DNA of 64,000 bases from Syngnathus acus (taxonomy: Eukaryota > Chordata > Actinopteri > Syngnathiformes > Syngnathidae), in the NCBI RefSeq assembly GCF_901709675.1, contig NC_051091.1, forward strand, positions 5,988,967 through 6,052,966. Direction: 5' to 3'. The notes beneath the pieces were generated by a model, which was not told where the DNA came from, ran no database searches, and was given only the letters and a program-made list of their open reading frames with translations. This document shows positions 1 through 11,146 of this stretch, piece by piece (within the stretch, counting starts at the first letter, position 1; each line of letters starts with the position of its first letter). Both the position numbers and the translations under genes were made by a program.

Positions 1-961
1 TCAAATGGAGTGGATTCTATGACAATCTTAACGCATTAAAAATTCATACGCTGTGGACTGTAGAGCAACAGCTGGAAATACATTAACATGACAAGATTAG
101 ATACACCAAGACACTGACAGTCTTCGTTTTGTATTTTTTCTCCTGACATAAGATTCACAAGGCGTATGTGTTTGCATAATGGAAAAATTGTATCTAGATG
201 TGTCCAGATTGCGAACTGAGAATGTACCTTGTTCCAAACCGGCTTTTTGTATTCTTCTTCTGTGAATACATTTTCCACCTGTTTGAACTTGTTGCGTGAT
301 GCACAATGGCACGGTGTGACACGCCACGTTATCCTTTGGTAGCAACGCGTGCCGGTGCCGGTGATACATTTGCGCTCCGTCAGAGCAAAGGATTGGCTCT
401 GACCCATGCTGGCCGCACTTGTGATGTTAGTGGCTTTGGACAGCAGGGAAAAGCAGAGGGTTACTAAAGAGAGATGGAGGTCACAGTGTTAAAAGACAAA
501 AAAAAAAATCTTCCATTTAAAATGATGACAGTCCTCAATGTTCATTTTCACACCGGCGTGAGTTGACATTAAGACCCAATGAAATTTCATTACAACGCTT
601 TGCCTTACCCCAGTGCTCTTTATGAATATGTGATGAAGTTACTTCTGATTTACCTTTTGAAAAAAGGTTTCCAAGCTCGTGTTGGAGCAAACTGTGTGAC
701 AAATGTTGTGATAGCTCAACTAATGAGCCAGTGGATGCCCAGTAAAACCTTGCATTGTGAGCATATGCGTGCATGTTGTTGTCACTGGACATTAGTTTGC
801 CAATGTGGTCATTACCAACCCAGATGCTTTTTTGGTTTTTAAGGTCATGTTGCCAGGTCCGACTCATTCTGTGGTTTACCAGAGTTTCGACATCAGCCAG
901 CTCAATACAAATTCAGGCATAATTGAGCACAGATTGGAGTTTTGTCTCAAAGGGAGCGTGA

Positions 962-979
962 GGGGGGGGAGGGAAGGGG
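962..979 (+). other. G-run cluster, possible G-quadruplex
   Basis: Eight G, then A, GGG, AA, GGGG. If the run of eight is split with a loop, this gives four G-tracts of at least three with short loops, which meets the usual G-quadruplex pattern on the + strand. No promoter or gene lies next to it, so any function is unknown. Confidence 0.35.
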
Positions 980-1800
980 AGTGCGTCAGACTGAGTAAAG
1001 TTTTTCAGGTCTTTGTCCCTCCTCAATTTGCATGCCTAATGAAGCTGAGCAGGAGTTAATAGTGGGTGTAATGACTTCTGACTGGCGAGGTTGCGTGCTG
1101 CGGGGACAGGATAGGCCCTTCGAATGGTTAACTGTGGGGCAATGTGGGCAAAGGACACGTCGGGAGGCGGTCGGAAGGGGAAACTAAGCTCGCCTCTAAC
1201 ACCTAGGAGAACCAACTGGTCCATAACAGTATGTAGTTAAAAAACTATATTTTCTTCCACTGGACTGGAAAAGATTCTTAATGTTTGTTAAATTGCTAAG
1301 CCGAGTCAAATATCCTAGCGTCACTCATCCAAACAGGCTGCTGAATACGCCACATTAACTACACTGATGATCGGCCCCCATTATATTGTAAGAAATTATT
1401 TTTAGCAGTTTGAACACTTTCTGCAAATAAATACCCTAAATAAGGAGTAAGATGTTTGACATTTGGGAGTGGCTTTGCGTCTAACTGTTTCACTTATACA
1501 TAGAACCAAACCAAAATGCTCTTTTTACTCATAAATGACTTAATCAGAGAAACTACTGATTTTGCAGTGGTTTATTTTTTTTTCAGTGCTGTAGACAAGA
1601 TTTCATATGGAATAGAGAACTCGTAAGAACTTTCAAGTTTGACAGTCCAGACAGCAAATATTTCCACACACAGCTGTCTATCGCCTTCTCTCTCATCCTG
1701 GAGCTGATGCGTTTTAGAGCATTTCTGGCGCCTCTCAGAGAGAATTCAAGTTGGCGCCAACATCCACACTGTGCCAACATTTGCTACTGCTGACCGAAGG

Positions 1801-1846
1801 ACACACACACACGCGCACACACACGCACACACACACACACACACAC
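1801..1846. repeat. (CA)n microsatellite
   Basis: A 46-bp AC/CA dinucleotide array interrupted by a few CG steps (ACGCGC and ACGC). The interruptions suggest an older array that mutates less than a pure one. Confidence 0.95.
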
Positions 1847-2798
1847 GGTCCTCATGGCTACAGATGTAGCCTCGACCAGCTCATCTCCACCAGGTGTTGC
1901 TTTATAGCCGTGTCACTTTGAGCCTGACTCCATCTGCCACACTCAGTAGGCAAAAAGAAGCCTTTCTACCCTCTGAGCATGAAGAAAAATACAGTGGATG
2001 AAGTCCTTGTCATAGTTGTGCTGTGTTGGTCAGACAGAAAAACAATAAAAAGTAGCATTCACTAATTAGAGCATTACAATTTAACCCATATTTACTACTA
2101 GAATCATATAATGTTCTTTCCCTTCACCCCCAAAATTGGGGCGTAAATTGCAGCCTTCCTCTTCTAATAGCGTTGTTTAGGCTTAGCTATCCGTCATCCC
2201 ACCAACAGGTAATATGATAGTCGAGCAAACAGGCAGCGCAATTAGATTGGTGTTGAACAGCGGGGCGTGTTTTTCTTCACCGCATGCTTGGATATTTAAT
2301 CACAGTTCTATTTTGGATGGAAAACACCAGCCTCCGCAGTCTGCTTCGGTACAAAAGGTCGAGCTCGTCAAGATTAGCAGGATGATAAAGACTCATAACT
2401 AACTCATCCATATTTAACTGTATGCAACATTGGGAGGATTGCTTTAACAACATTTCCATTGTTTATTTTTTTAAAAAGCCTTTCAGAAGTTGACTTGCTG
2501 ATGCGAAGGTTCGTCACTGTTCCGTGTTTTCTCCATTTGTGGCTAATGTCTCTTGTCATGGTTGGCTGGAGTCGAAAGGATGGCTTAGTAACCCTTTCCA
2601 TACTGATGAATCAATCCATTACTTAATTTCTTTGTTGTTGAATCCCAATGGATCATGGCATTTTTGCAGCTATTTGAGTTCATTTTGTACATTTTGTCAA
2701 TCACGATCTATAACTTCATGTGTGGAGGTAACAAAAATCAAGTCCTCTCTCTCCTCTTGAGAACAGAAAGTGTGGAAATTTCCATTAGTTGAGTAAGG

Positions 2799-3157
2799 CT
2801 GTAAGGCAGGGGTGTCAAACTCTTTTTTTTTTTTTTTTTTTTTTCACGGACTGCATTGTAGTCATAGCTTCTTTTGGAGGGCCATTATGACTGTCAACCC
2901 AAATAAATGTATGAGCACCTCATTATATACAGTAAAAGCTACAAAACAAACCGACAAATAACTCGTTTTCAAATCAGACGAGTAAAAACTGGTCAAATAT
3001 TTAAAAAAATAAAGATATTATTAAAAGTGAAGACAATTTGCAATTCTAGTAATGACACACGAATTTGATGCACAATTTGTCTTCGCGGGCCACATAAAAT
3101 GATGTGGCGGGCCGTATCTGGCCCCCGGGCCTTGAGTTTGACACCTGTGCTGTAAGG
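2799..3157. mobile_element. hAT-type MITE with intact 8-bp target duplication
   Basis: The element proper is 2807-3149 (343 bp). It begins CAGGGGTGTCAAACTC and ends GAGTTTGACACCTGTG, which form inverted terminal repeats of about 16 bp with one or two mismatches. The 8 bases CTGTAAGG occur immediately before (2799-2806) and after (3150-3157), a perfect 8-bp target-site duplication as made by hAT transposases. The interior has no coding capacity, a T22 run near the left end, and subterminal 'gggccacat' and 'cgggccg' words typical of this widespread fish family. It is non-autonomous and would have been mobilised in trans. The unmutated duplication suggests it is younger than the related copy at 6344-6682. 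Confidence 0.9.
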
Positions 3158-3173
3158 GATATTGATCAAAGTA

Positions 3174-3205
3174 AAATAAATAAATAAATAAATAAATAAA
3201 TAAAT
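3174..3205. repeat. (AAAT)n microsatellite
   Basis: About eight uninterrupted AAAT units starting some 17 bp after the right target duplication of the hAT element. The proximity may be chance. Confidence 0.9.
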
Positions 3206-6200
3206 ACTAGAACTTGATGATATAAGGTTCCCTCACATTTGATATTACGCTTGGGCTTTTTAGTTCCTTTTCGAATTCTTTCTTCTCGCCGAACATGGAA
3301 CCTTTCTTCCTCCTGCGGCATGCGTCTTGGTGCCTGCATATTATTGCTGCACCTCCTGCTCCAACCATACAGCACCTTCCATCGTCACTCGTAGATGAAT
3401 AGTGTGCTGTCACTCGCCAGGCTCTTCAGAGGGCCGGCGCTCTGTATGAGGAAAGTGCCAGTCATTAACAGGAGGGGGAGGAGGGAGGGAGGCAGGATGA
3501 AAAATGAGTTCATTTACCGTCGAGTCCTGTGAGCTGCGTAACGTCAGCAACAAGCAAGCCCCATCACCTTATCCTCCCATCTTCTCTCATCACTTGACTC
3601 TGTTGTGGTGTGTATGTGGGGGGGGGGATGAGCAGACTCAAGTTTTTCTGCAGATTTGTAGAACCGCTTAAAGAAAAAAAAAAGTAGTGCCTTTGAGGAA
3701 AAGCATACACAAGATTAGTGCAGGTAAGTCTGAGAGGGAGGGGGCGGCACAATGGAAGAGCGAGCAGGTGGGAGATTAGACATCAAGTCATCATTCACAC
3801 TGAAAGTGACTTTTGGATGAAGATTTCAAGTTCTGCTCATAGCTATAGCTTTGTATGTTGTGTATTAAATTCTAAATGTCAGGTCAAAAAGCTGTAGTCC
3901 ACACAATAAAATGTTCTTGCCAACTTTCATTCAAGATGAGGTCGAAATTTAGTCTTGGACTTTTGACAAAACAAAACTCAAAATGAAAGTCCTCTATTGA
4001 TGATTTTCTAACATTTAATTAGCTTGTTTGATATCAATGACCTGAAACTGGTTGTCATACCAATAATTATTGTAATTATGACTTCACAGATCAAACACCT
4101 TTAAAAAAAAAAAAAAACTAAATCAGAGAAGTAGCATTAATTGTCACATTGGGAAATCTTTTGTAAACATCAATTTTGTTGGAAATTTATTATAATTGTT
4201 GCAGCCATGTTATACAACAAAATCTCATAGTGCTGCCTTGATGTATTGTAGTACTCTAAACCTTTCTCTGGATTGTCAGGCCAACACAAAGTCTGACTCA
4301 GCCCATTTCACTCTCCATGAAAATCTCGTTCCCCAAAGCTTTGTGGCACAATGTTCATTCAGGAATTTCAGACGCATTCAACCAGCTTTACATTTTTAAC
4401 TGGCCATTGTGAGGTTCCGCTGTATTAAGATTGCCCTCGCCTTTGAGCCTGTCTCTTTAATCACTGTTATTTCCCGCAGGGAAGTGAAGGCAACAATGTT
4501 TATTATGTTAGGCCGACACTGTCACAGTTTATACCAAACACGAGCCGTTTGTCACTGTCAGCTCGCCATATGAGAGGAAGGTTGGACTCATCGTAAACTT
4601 GAGACTTTGCTAGTCATGATTATGCCCGGTCCTTCCTTCGAGCGCTTAACCATGGCGTACAGTAAACAACCATGATGGATGCAGATGTCTTCTCGTCGAG
4701 AGTTTTGTCATTGGCGGAGTCGGATATGAAATAAGTGCATCCAAAACCTTTGCCGTGATAGCACCACAAAAAGAAGGCCAGCAACCAACACTGTTATGAG
4801 AAGCGCTTCAACTCTGGCAGCATGGACATTTTAAATTATTTACGAGCGACGCATTGTTAATGTGCGCGACCGAAAAAGGACAATAGATAAAGCTCTGACG
4901 TGGAATTGTACCAACACCCGATGCTAACATGCTGATCTGAGTCGATGATTTGAGAGTGTTTAGAATTCTTCCTCCAGTATTGTCGACATTGGCATACCAA
5001 CCTCCGCTAATTAAAACTCAAACATTGGAATCATTAACGTCACCCCGATGTGCCAATCTGTGTTATTCTCTAGACAAGTAAAATATATTATTCAATATTA
5101 CGCTCAGGTTATTATGATTTCATTAGTGTGCCTGGATTTGTCATTTCAAAGCTAAACAGTCCAAACAAGTAAAAAAAAAAAAAAAAAGCTTGAAATTATC
5201 CCTCCAACAAGCAAGCACAGTGTCCCCAACATGCAATTTTCTTTCTGTTCCGCTCACTCCTTACAGTGTAAACTTGTATAAAGCCTTTGGAGGTGTAGCA
5301 AGACAAATAAAGACTATCTTCTGGCTGTATTTGCAGTGAACTGCAGCTGACCTTGTGCTCTGAACCACCTGCGAAGAGAGAGAATAAAGCCGATTTCTCA
5401 CTGGGGATCCGTATAATGTGCCATCATTATTTTTTTGCAGAAGTTTGCTGTTGTGCCTCAGACTACCGAACATTGCTTGACAACGAGATGAGACAAACGT
5501 GAACTTTTTTTTAATGACCTTTTTATATAATCACAGTTTAAATGAACACAATATGACGGTGTTTTGTACTCATATAATATCTGGACAGAACACAGGTTCT
5601 GAAGCTTAGGAACTCCTAAACAAGTCGATTATTTCAATTTCCCATAAAGTTGGTGCGTTTGAAAGCCCAATTGCTCAGAAAAGCGCAACCTTCGATGCAT
5701 AAACAGGAAAATACAGCAAACTAAGATAACCCGATTTAATCTTTTGTGTCAACCCCTAAAAGATCACGACGGGGGAAAATAGGCTCAACTCGTAACTCCC
5801 TTTTCTCGTTTATTTAAAAAGCCTCCCTTCGTGAAACTCAACATGTTTTCAACGTGGGAGTTGCAGATAGCGAGCGAGTTCGATATCTTCTTTCATCTGA
5901 ATCACGCTGCGGTCATGCACAAGCCATTGCTTCAATCGGCCAAACTAGCGAAAGCAATTGTGAATGCTTCATGTTGCCTGACTAATAGCGCTAAGCTTTT
6001 TGACAATACTCTTAAGTGCATCATAGATCTTCACTTTATCACTGTTGTGTTCAGAATGATTTTTTTTCTTGCCACACACGCTAATACACCGCTACCTCCT
6101 GCAGGATTGGACAACCTGTGTTTATGAGTGAATTTCTCCCCCGAGTATGCACTATTAGGGCCTGTTGATTTCCTTCAGCGCTGCTTAATTTCAGGCTCCG

Positions 6201-6343
6201 ATTGAAGGTTCGCATTAAAAAACTAATGGGCAAGCTTGCTATTGATTTCAGCTGTATAAAACACAGCTTTTGATTCTTTGATTTCATTCTGCATCTTTTC
6301 TAGTTTTACAGCACCGTTCTCCAGCTCTTATTTTCTAATCCGG
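3206..6343. other. Non-coding single-copy stretch
   Basis: No supported gene. Mononucleotide A runs lie at about 4102-4116 and 5171-5187, and a G10 run at about 3620-3629. A purine-rich block around 3470-3495 has three G-tracts. Near 3724 a 'caggtaagt' resembles a strong splice donor, but no open frame upstream of it looks like an exon. Confidence 0.65.
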
Positions 6344-6682
6344 CAGTGGTGTCTAACTCATTTTTGTCACAGGCCACATCATAGTTTCCTTTGGAGGGCC
6401 AACCGAAAGAAATGTATCAACGTCTCATATTATATACAGTATAGGCTACTCAACAAACTGATAAATAACTAGTTTTGACATAAGACACTAGTAAAAACTG
6501 TTAACATTTTTAAAAAAGACGAATGGTAATAAAATTGCTAGAACATCTCTATTTTTTCAAACGTGAAGACAATTTGCAATTTCACAATTGACACAAAGTC
6601 GATGCACAATTTGTCTTCGCGGGCCAAATATAATTACACTGCGGGCCAAATTAGGCCCGCGGGCCATACTTTGACACTCCTG
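6344..6682. mobile_element. Second hAT-type MITE, same family, degraded ends
   Basis: The left end CAGTGGTGTCTAACTC and right end CTTTGACACTCCTG are diverged versions of the termini at 2807 and 3149. The interiors align along their length: both have 'attatatacagta', 'gaagacaatttgcaatt' and 'gatgcacaatttgtcttcgc' in the same order and orientation. Length is 339 bp against 343 bp for the other copy. The flanks (TAATCCGG before, TTCTAACA after) are not a perfect duplication. A shifted 'ttctaa' match on both sides hints at a mutated target site. It is non-coding and non-autonomous, and looks older than the first copy. Confidence 0.82.
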
Positions 6683-6983
6683 TTCTAACAGATAATTATG
6701 CATATTTGCCAATTTTTCCTCCCACTGGTACATCAGAAAAATTGGCCCGCTGTGAAGACAAAGCGCCCCCTCCTCCCCAACCCCCTGCCGCTTTTAGGCG
6801 ACGTGTGCATTGTGGCCGGTGCAGCTGCGTCTCGCGCTGCTGGCGAGACCCAGTGGTGTGTCAGGCAGCATAGCAAGGGGAAACGGTGGGATAAATGATT
6901 ATTTATGATCTGCCACCTCCCATCCTCTCAGCTATCCCCAGGCCCCATTCATTACAGCTGCAGGCTGCCTCTGAGCAGGAGAG

Positions 6984-7005
6984 CACACACGCACACACAC
7001 ACACA
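6984..7005. repeat. Short (CA)n microsatellite
   Basis: A CACACACGCACACACACACACA-type array of 22 bp with one CG interruption. Confidence 0.85.
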
Positions 7006-8688
7006 AATGCAAACACACAAATCGAGCCAAATGTACACACATGCCAATGGCTACGGTGGTCCAGCAAACTATTTTGTTCTCCCAATATCTCGCCCTTTCC
7101 AGTAAAGAGGACTACATCCCAGGCATGTAGGTGGACGTCATTTTCAATCCCGTGCACATTTAAAAGCCTTCATGCAATTTGCCAAAGTTTCTCCCAGTGG
7201 TTTGTTATTCTTTTGAGAAGACGATATATCATCCCATTTGCGACTGTAATTATCAGATGCTACACCTGTAATGATCTCAGCTTGGACCGAGAAGTGTCTC
7301 AGTGGTATTCGTGGGTCTCTGTGCGTGTTTTTGGTGGTGCCAAACTTTCAGCTGCTGGACCCAATAAATCCTTAGAAGACCCCAGCAAGCTCATGGAAGT
7401 CTAAATAATTGATAAGAATGAGCGTGCAGCCTGCCAGCCAGCTATACAGAGAATTATGACACGAATATACAGTTTGTATGTGCTCAGGTGTTTCTGTTGC
7501 TTGGCTTTCCATTAGAATTAATAATTTGAGAGAATGATTTTTTTTTTTGGCAACATGCTCACACTATAGAAGGAGATGCAACAAGGATGAATGATTGTGC
7601 TTGGAGGGTGTGCACACTTGTGCAACCACATCTTATTTTTACTTTACCTCTCGGAAATTGAGGTTACCGATGGAATTGATATGGAATCTTCTATATGTAG
7701 TGGTAATTTCCATCTGGGAAAAGTAGAGGCAAGGCTATTCCTGATAGGTGCTCTTTTGTGTCAGGGAAATCTGCAGAACATGGGCTAGCTCGTTTTAAAA
7801 CCTTTACGTGACGCTTCGGCTGTAAAGTAGAGAGTTAGGGCATGCTATAAATGGAATATACCTCGCACATATATCAAGAACTTGTTAAGAGAATGTATAG
7901 ATAAGTCCCAGGGCGATAGCGATACGTTACAGTGGGTCCATCTTGCTGGAAATACATTGCTGAAAACTGGACAGTGGAATTGTCCGCTGGGAATTGGAGA
8001 TCAGAGTCGGCTCGGCCTATGGGTGGAAGCCTTCAAAGATAACTCACTTAAACAATCCACAGTTGACCGTTAAACCAGGCAGCTAACGAGGTGGAAGGGA
8101 GTCTTGGAGCGTGGTGTCAATGGATGCGGAATCAATATATTGGATTATAATATACCAATGTTCAGAATGGCTCTCCATTAGGGGGCCATCACAGGGTCTT
8201 TTCCTGCGAGGAGGAATTTGTCGACATGGTCATGAGCTCTTCAATAGAGCGGATGTAGTACGAGAGCAGCCTAAACTTCTGACACTTATGTTTTTCTCGT
8301 TTGTGTCATTTTGAGACGACAGAACACAACGCGTCAAAGTCACATGATTACACAATTTGTGACTTTCCACTGACTTTGATTTCATTTCCAGAAACACAAT
8401 TGCTCGTTCATGAACTTAACTCTGCCTCCCCCGCTCCCCACCTTGCAGCGAGTGATACAGTCCAGCAAAAGGCTGCAGGAGAAAAGCCTCATTGTTACCT
8501 TTTCTTGTTTATATCCTCTTTCTTTCCAGGACGACCCATCAATAATTACACGCAAAATCCCTCCGGCTTCAAATCTGTCTCGCTCTCCACCTACCTTCTC
8601 ACGTTCCATCTTGCCTTTGATTTTCTCCCCTCTGCATGTCAACACAGTCAGGTCCCTTGGTGTAGCGACACGGCTATCCACTGTCGCA

Positions 8689-8710
8689 CCCCCACCCCCC
8701 TCCCTCCCCC
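8689..8710 (-). other. Canonical G-quadruplex motif on the minus strand
   Basis: On the + strand the C runs are 5, 6, 3 and 5 long, separated by single bases (A, T, T). The minus strand therefore has four G-tracts of at least three with one-base loops, a pattern known to fold very stably in vitro. It sits in a pyrimidine-rich section with no gene next to it. Confidence 0.6.
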
Positions 8711-11022
8711 TGGCCTCTCCCATTACAATGACAATAACAGATAAGAATATTTATTATGTTGGCTCGCCACTCCCCGTTCCTCCAAACATCTCTCGGGGGA
8801 GCCGCTCCTCACTATCACCCTCAAAAGCCTCATTCAGTTTACAGAAAGAAAAAAAACACACATCCACCCCTGGCCTTGATGCTTGCCTTTATCAGTCCTA
8901 TGAAAGAAGAGACGGAGCATGAAGGCGTCTCATCTCCTCTGCTTCTTTTCATCGCCCTCAACTCTCCCTCCCGCTTTTTAATTTTCATCTCTCCTTTCCC
9001 GCTCATTTTGGAGAAAAAGGAAGGGACGGAAGGAGGGGGGCACGGCAAACACGAGCGGGACGCCGGCTTGTGATAACTGCTACGCAGAATGGACATCTCC
9101 CTTGTTTATTGGCTTTTGAAATTCAATTCATTGTCTGGGTTGGGAAGTGATAAAGGGAGTATACAGACGCTGTTATCATGCCAGCTTCCTGAAAGAAACC
9201 CCCCGCCCCCCCCAGCCTCCCCTCCTTCTCCAGATGCCTTCGTTTGTTGAGGAGTTCGTTTGTTGTGCGCTCCGCCACATCCGAATAATGGTTTCTGAGA
9301 ATTGCATTCATTCGGCTGATTATTCACATCAGAGCAATGCTACTGACTTAGCGTGTGTTGTCATCACATTTAGTAGAAGGCACACAGAAAACAGTCAGAC
9401 TTATCTCCTTGGCCTTCTTTTAGATGCGTTTTCCATGTATGTCAATTTTTGTTGAAGTGCTCCAATCAAACAGAAAATGAATATTTTTACCACTTGTATG
9501 CTCCCGGTGAAAATATTCCGGAGTAAAGCCTAGAAACCCACAAGAGAAGAGCCGCACATCACCTCATCAGTTTGCTGCCAGCCATGAAAAGCAGATCATT
9601 ATATTCTCATACGCTGCAGTCACCCGCAGCTCTTCGGGCTTAATTGATTAGCGTTGAAGGTTTTGCATTGACATTGCAGTTTAATCACAGCGGCGAGAAT
9701 CCAAATTGACATTTTTGACATTCCAACATACATATTAGATATCTTAATTATCTTATTAAAGTATCATTTTAATTCATCTTTTAGACAGTGATTGATTGAT
9801 TTTCAGAGGACGAGTTGGAGGTTGCTCAGATGTTGTTGCCTTGACATAACATTTCAATAAGAGACGGACGGCTAAAGGTAACTTTGGGCCATGAAATGTA
9901 TTTAACCTCCTTGTTATGCAATAGTAACACTCTCGTGTATTTTAAAATAGTCATCTGTGGAGGATCTCTTGACTAATTCAGCACTTTTCCAGTTTGGCAC
10001 TCAGCAGTGCGGCGAGCGAAACCCAGTGTCTTCCCTAACGTCTATTAAAAAAAAAAAAAAAAAAAAGCAGTATTTCGGATCTCTTTGGCTGGAATTCCAT
10101 CTTAAAACGCAAATCTATCATTTTGTACAAGGCCTCTCAATGGACTCATTAGCTGCTATTCCCTCACTGTCTGCTGCGGGGCTCTGTCGCACAGGATATC
10201 ACACACCTCTCCGTCGCTCTCTCTCTCCATTCGACATCCCAGGCTGGTTCTCGCTCCACCATTCTTCCGATGCATTCTCAACTAGCATCGAGAGTTTTAG
10301 TCCTTGACTTGTCAGTTTTCGTCTCAGTGATGACCAGGCTTGAAAATATGATGGAGGTATTCATGTGAAGCAGCTTCACAATTTAAAGTCAATGTTTACT
10401 GTTTCTTGTTTGCAATTCAACATGTTGGCCAAGTATTTTATGATGACCACTTGCTTGCTGCCATCGCTAACTCTGAAGTGTGATTAGAAGTCAGAATCTC
10501 TGTGAAACTCATCGAAAAGGTGTTGAGGTCAAGGCTTTTAAATTATTTCATTCTATTGACATCCAGCCTTAGCTTTATAGACATAATCGTGATTTGTATT
10601 GTCATTATAATAAGATTAATAATGACAAAGACAAAAATGTGCAAAGCCCCTTTCCAAACAACCTATACAGTAAATACACCAAATGTGCAAATAGATTACG
10701 CGTGTTGATGCGCTTTTTAATTGGATGGTTAAGAGGAGATTTGTTTCTAAAATCCCCTGGACACCATTTGTGGTCACAAGGTTTCCAAAGGAAATGGGGC
10801 AGTGGTAAGAAGACTTAAGTATTAATCACACCATTAAATACATTGGATTCACTGCCGATTTGGTCGTCTTCTCGTGTCGTACCAGGCCGTGGAATTAAAA
10901 GAGGGGTCCGTTAATCCCCTCTCATTTTCCACCTCAGCACAGGCACACATTTCAAAAACATGCTCCAGTCACGTGTTAATTACATCAACTTTGTCTCTGT
11001 GTGTGTGGCGGGGGGCATGTCA

Positions 11023-11146
<124 letters not shown>

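Larger units (their letters stand above)
1..2798. other. Non-coding single-copy stretch, no gene seen
   Basis: No open frame here has a recognisable domain or convincing splice context. The sequence is mixed AT-rich DNA with scattered homeodomain-type cores. An octamer ATTTGCAT at about 1026-1033 is followed directly by CTAATGA, a pairing often seen in vertebrate enhancers, but one site is weak evidence. Other content is a G-run cluster at 962-979 and a CA microsatellite at 1801-1846, listed separately. The best description is intergenic or intronic sequence. Confidence 0.7.
6683..11022. other. Non-coding stretch with pyrimidine-rich blocks
   Basis: No gene is supported. Long frames over 8301-8922 on both strands fall in a C/T-rich section and are low in complexity. 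C-runs at 9199-9222 (CCCCCC G CCCCCCCC and a later CCCC) could form a minus-strand G-quadruplex. An A20 run lies at 10047-10066. TAAT-type cores are scattered, with nothing that marks a promoter. Confidence 0.6.

Noticed and set aside
3720-3735. Strong splice-donor-like 'caggtaagt'
   Set aside because: No upstream open frame with exon-like composition and no matching acceptor. Such words arise by chance in this length.
6895-7404. 169-codon plus-strand frame
   Set aside because: It runs through a CA microsatellite (THAHTHT stretch) with no domain.
8301-8922. Overlapping 147- and 170-codon frames on the plus strand
   Set aside because: They lie in C/T-rich sequence that avoids stop codons. 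The products are Pro/Ser/Leu-rich with no domain, and the opposite strand is also open.
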